39,175 nt of DNA. Source: Flavobacteriales bacterium. Lineage in GTDB: Bacteria; Bacteroidota; Bacteroidia; Flavobacteriales_F; PHOS-HE28. Every line of letters begins with the position of its first letter. The first letter of the stretch is position 1. The position numbers were made by a program, and so were the translations under genes. This document shows positions 36,419 through 39,175 of this stretch, piece by piece. Location: assembly GCA_020847755.1 (NCBI GenBank), contig JADLBK010000130.1, positions 1 through 39,175 on the forward strand, read 5' to 3'. A model generated the notes under the pieces. It was not told the origin of the DNA and did no database searches. It saw only the letters and a list, made by a program, of their open reading frames with translations.

Positions 36419-39175
36419 TCCTCCGCTTCTTCCTCTTCGAGGTGCGCTACTGGCTGCGACAGCCCATGGCGTACATCTTCATGTTCATCAACGCCCTGTT
36501 GGTGTTCGGGGCCACCAGTTCCGATACCGTCCAGATCGGCGGTGGCGTGGGCAGTGTCTGGAAGAACGCGCCGTACGTCGTGTACATCTTCTATGGGATC
36601 ATGTCCTTCCTGGCGATGTTGATGGTGACGGCGTTCGTGAACGGCACGGCCATTCGCGACCACGTGAACAACACGGCACAGATCATCTTCTCCACCCCGA
36701 TCTCCAAGTCCGGCTACTTGATCGGAAGCTTCCTGGGCAGCACCTTCGTGGCCACCCTGCCGCTTGTCGGTGTCACCATCGGCATGGTCGTTGGCAGTTG
36801 GATGCCATGGGTGGATGAGCTTCGCACCGGACCGAACCAGCTGCTTCCGCACGTGCAGGCCTTCCTGATCCTGGGGCTTCCGAACGTCCTCTTCTCCGCC
36901 GCGATCATCTTCGCCGTGGCCATCCTGCAACGGAGCACCATGGCCTCCTTCATCACGGCCATCGCACTCTTCGTGGGCTACTCCATTTCCGGCAGCATGA
37001 TGGAGGATATGGAGAACCAGACGCTCGCCGCCATGCTGGACCCCTTCGGCACGACCGCAGTAAGTGAAGCGACCGAATACTGGACGGTCACCGAAAAGAA
37101 CTCGGCAGCCTTCCCGCTGAGCGGGCTTGTGCTGTGGAACAGGGTACTGTGGATCTCGGTGTCCATCATCATCTTCCTGATCGGCTATTTCCGGTTCTCC
37201 TTCACCGATCGTGTGCAGAAGGGTGCGCCTCTGCAAGCCGACCCAACCCCCAGGCCGAATTACAGGCCTGAACCGCTGCCGAAGGTGGACCAACGCTTCG
37301 ATGCCAAGGCCCGCCGCAACTGGTTCTTCAGCCTCTACTTCATCGACCTGAAAGCCATCCTCAAGAGCACGCCCTTCATCATCATCATGTCGCTCGGGTC
37401 GGTGCAGTTGTTCTCCTCGCTTGCGTTCGTCACCGAGCTGTACGGCAATACCACCTACCCGGTCACGTACAATGTGGTGGACATGGTGCAAGGTTCCTTG
37501 TTCATCTACCTCATCATCGTGGTCACATTCTACGGTGGCCAGCTGGTGTGGAAGGAACGTGACCCGCGCATGGACGGCATCACCAATGCCCTCCCGATGG
37601 CTTCCGGCACGGGGCTGCTGGCGAAGGTGGCAGCATTGATCAGCGTCGTGTTGGCGGTTCTGCTCCTCGGAATGGCAGCTGGCATGATCACTCAGGTCCT
37701 CAATGGGTACACGCACTTCCAGCCCATGGTGTACCTCACCTACCTCATCATTCCCGGACTGCTCGGCTTCACGTTCTTCGCTGTGCTGGCCGTTATGATC
37801 CATGTGTTGGTGAACAACAAGTACCTCGGCTTCTTCGTGTTCATCGTGGTGGTGCTGGCGAACACGTTCGCATGGAGCATTCCTGATGTGGAGTCGAATC
37901 TGGTGATCATGAACGGGTCATCGGGATTGCGCTATTCGGACATGAACGGATTCGGTCCATACCTGCCCGGTTGGATCTTCTTCCGCACCTACTGGATGGT
38001 CTTTGCGTGTATCCTCTTTCTGGTGGCATGGCTCTTCTTGGTACGCGGTAACGACACCGAATGGCGCTGGCGCTGGCACAATGCGAAACAACGGCTCGCC
38101 ACCGTCCGTGTGCCTACTCTGCTGCTTGTCCTCGTCTTCGCAGGAATGGCCGCATGGGGCTACTACAACACCAAGGTGCTGAACGAGTACACCACCAGCG
38201 ATGAGCAGGAACAACAACAGGTGGACTACGAGAAGGCCTACAAGCGCTTCGAGGGCATGCACCAGCCGCACTACACAGCGGTGGAATTCAAGATCGATCT
38301 GGAGCCCGAGAAGCGCACCCTGCGATACAGCGCCGACATCACCCTGCGCAACAAGGGCGAGCGGCCCATCGACACGCTGTGGCTGAGCCTGCCCGAACGT
38401 ATGGACCTGCAACTGGAGATCCCCGGCGCCACCGTCGCGCTGGACGATGACGACCTGAAGCAGCGCATGTATACCCTCTCCCCGCCCCTGGCGCCCGGTG
38501 CCGACCTGCGCTTCACCGTGCGCGGCGGCTTTGCGGCCAAGGGATTCGAGAACAGCGTATCCTTCACCGGGTTGGTGCAGAACGGCAGCTTCTTCAACAA
38601 TATGGACCTGTTGCCCGCGATCGGTTACCAAGCCGACTTGGAACTGACGGACCGCAACGATCGTCGCAAGCATGACCTACCACCGAACCGGCGCATGCCG
38701 TTGCTCTCCGAAGACCCTACGCAACGTCAGCATACCTACCTGTTGAAGCACAGCGATTGGGTCACGGTGAACACCACCATCAGTACCACGCCGGAACAGA
38801 TCGCCATTGCACCCGGCTCGCTGAAGAAAGAATGGACCGGGAACGGCCGCCGTTACTTCCGCTATGAGGTGGACCACCCTTCCATGAACTTCTACAGCTT
38901 CATGAGCGCGGACTACGAAGTGGCCCGCGAGAAGCACGGCGAGGTGGACATCGAAGTGTACTACCACAAGGACCACGGCGTGAACGTGCCACGCATGCTC
39001 AACAGCATGAAAAAGACGCTTGCCTACGCGAGTGAGCACTTCGGTCCGTACCGCCACAAGCAGGCGCGCATCATCGAGTTCCCGCGCTACGCCAGCTTCG
39101 CGCAGGCCTTCCCCGGCACCATGCCCTACAGCGAGGCCATCGGCTTCATCACCGACCTGCGCAAGCCCGAGGACA
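36415..39175 (+). CDS. ABC permease fused to M1-peptidase-like domain (partial)
   Basis: Open from the ATG overlapping the ATPase stop to the window edge (at least 920 codons), so the ORF track, which needs a stop, omits it. The first part, roughly residues 1-580, has two ABC-2 permease halves, each about six membrane segments (FFLFEVRYWLRQPMAYIF at the start; a second set from about 310, NWFFSLYFIDLKAILKS). After a last membrane segment (about 563-583) an extracytoplasmic part begins, with YTAVEFKIDLEPEKRTLRYSAD, the beta-sandwich start of M1 aminopeptidases, reaching SFAQAFPGTMPYSEAIGFI, the segment preceding the M1 zinc site. The HEXXH motif, expected within the next hundred residues, is beyond the window, so activity cannot be judged. 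Fusions of this kind are known in Bacteroidota. Confidence 0.88.
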   Translation, partial: MILRFFLFEVRYWLRQPMAYIFMFINALLVFGATSSDTVQIGGGVGSVWKNAPYVVYIFYGIMSFLAMLMVTAFVNGTAIRDHVNNTAQIIFSTPISKSGYLIGSFLGSTFVATLPLVGVTIGMVVGSWMPWVDELRTGPNQLLPHVQAFLILGLPNVLFSAAIIFAVAILQRSTMASFITAIALFVGYSISGSMMEDMENQTLAAMLDPFGTTAVSEATEYWTVTEKNSAAFPLSGLVLWNRVLWISVSIIIFLIGYFRFSFTDRVQKGAPLQADPTPRPNYRPEPLPKVDQRFDAKARRNWFFSLYFIDLKAILKSTPFIIIMSLGSVQLFSSLAFVTELYGNTTYPVTYNVVDMVQGSLFIYLIIVVTFYGGQLVWKERDPRMDGITNALPMASGTGLLAKVAALISVVLAVLLLGMAAGMITQVLNGYTHFQPMVYLTYLIIPGLLGFTFFAVLAVMIHVLVNNKYLGFFVFIVVVLANTFAWSIPDVESNLVIMNGSSGLRYSDMNGFGPYLPGWIFFRTYWMVFACILFLVAWLFLVRGNDTEWRWRWHNAKQRLATVRVPTLLLVLVFAGMAAWGYYNTKVLNEYTTSDEQEQQQVDYEKAYKRFEGMHQPHYTAVEFKIDLEPEKRTLRYSADITLRNKGERPIDTLWLSLPERMDLQLEIPGATVALDDDDLKQRMYTLSPPLAPGADLRFTVRGGFAAKGFENSVSFTGLVQNGSFFNNMDLLPAIGYQADLELTDRNDRRKHDLPPNRRMPLLSEDPTQRQHTYLLKHSDWVTVNTTISTTPEQIAIAPGSLKKEWTGNGRRYFRYEVDHPSMNFYSFMSADYEVAREKHGEVDIEVYYHKDHGVNVPRMLNSMKKTLAYASEHFGPYRHKQARIIEFPRYASFAQAFPGTMPYSEAIGFITDLRKPED

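Noticed and set aside
36163-37803. 546-aa minus-strand ORF over the permease gene
   Set aside because: Shadow; the plus strand is an unbroken ABC permease frame.

Overview
The window looks like chromosomal DNA from a high-GC member of the Bacteroidota, probably Flavobacteriales. The lineage is inferred from several signs. Many genes have a TAnnTTTG-type -7 box a few bases before the ATG, and Shine-Dalgarno sequences are not obvious. The gene content also fits: a dipeptidyl-peptidase III, an ORF6N protein, an XRE-S24 regulator next to dinB, an OlsF-like fused acyltransferase, an ABC permease fused to an M1-peptidase-like domain, and large secreted repeat proteins with a common C-terminal module. 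The tRNA-Leu has no encoded CCA. Coding density is high, and most long ORF-track entries antisense to these genes are GC shadows.

Left part (about 0.2-8.2 kb) is a surface-polysaccharide locus. On the minus strand are an ABC-2 export permease, its Wzt/TagH-type ATPase and a giant protein with three family-2 glycosyltransferase domains. Diverging from these through a 51-bp bidirectional promoter region are two GT4 glycosyltransferases and a polytopic O-antigen ligase/polymerase-like protein. The set could assemble and export a glycan by the ABC-dependent route. Next (8.2-11.5 kb) is a split transketolase whose two halves are separated by a secreted VWA-domain protein. Then comes an ECF sigma factor cluster (11.6-13.2 kb: sigma, single-span membrane protein, Spy/CpxP-like periplasmic protein), a class III aminotransferase, a CoA-binding protein, an LpxH-like metallophosphoesterase and an OlsF-like lipid acyltransferase.

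Middle part (17.5-27.8 kb) holds a 990-aa secreted protein with 14 Gloeo/Verruco-type repeats, an M23-LysM cell-wall peptidase, a small membrane protein, tRNA-Leu(CAG) and a YkuK-like RNase H-fold protein. A minus-strand run follows: ORF6N protein, XRE-S24 repressor, lipoprotein, single-domain HD (alarmone-hydrolase-like) protein and dipeptidyl-peptidase III.

Right part (27.8-34 kb) is the most accessory-looking region. Two copies of a GC-rich non-coding element lie in opposite orientation about 5.3 kb apart, around dinB and a 995-aa secreted protein with 14 delta-60-type repeats. That protein ends in the same roughly 246-aa module as the 990-aa protein. The region also has a perfect 20-bp palindrome, a duplicated fragment of the dinB start, an apparent four-helix-bundle-suffix gene remnant and a visibly AT-richer endonuclease-like gene. 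The window closes with tryptophanase and an ABC ATPase coupled to a permease/M1-peptidase fusion that runs off the right edge and is absent from the supplied ORF track.

The most noteworthy signals are the pair of secreted proteins with parallel architecture (signal peptide, 14 repeats, shared C-terminal module), the inverted pair of non-coding elements, and the XRE-S24/ORF6N/dinB neighbourhood. All family assignments are from reading the sequence; no database search was run.
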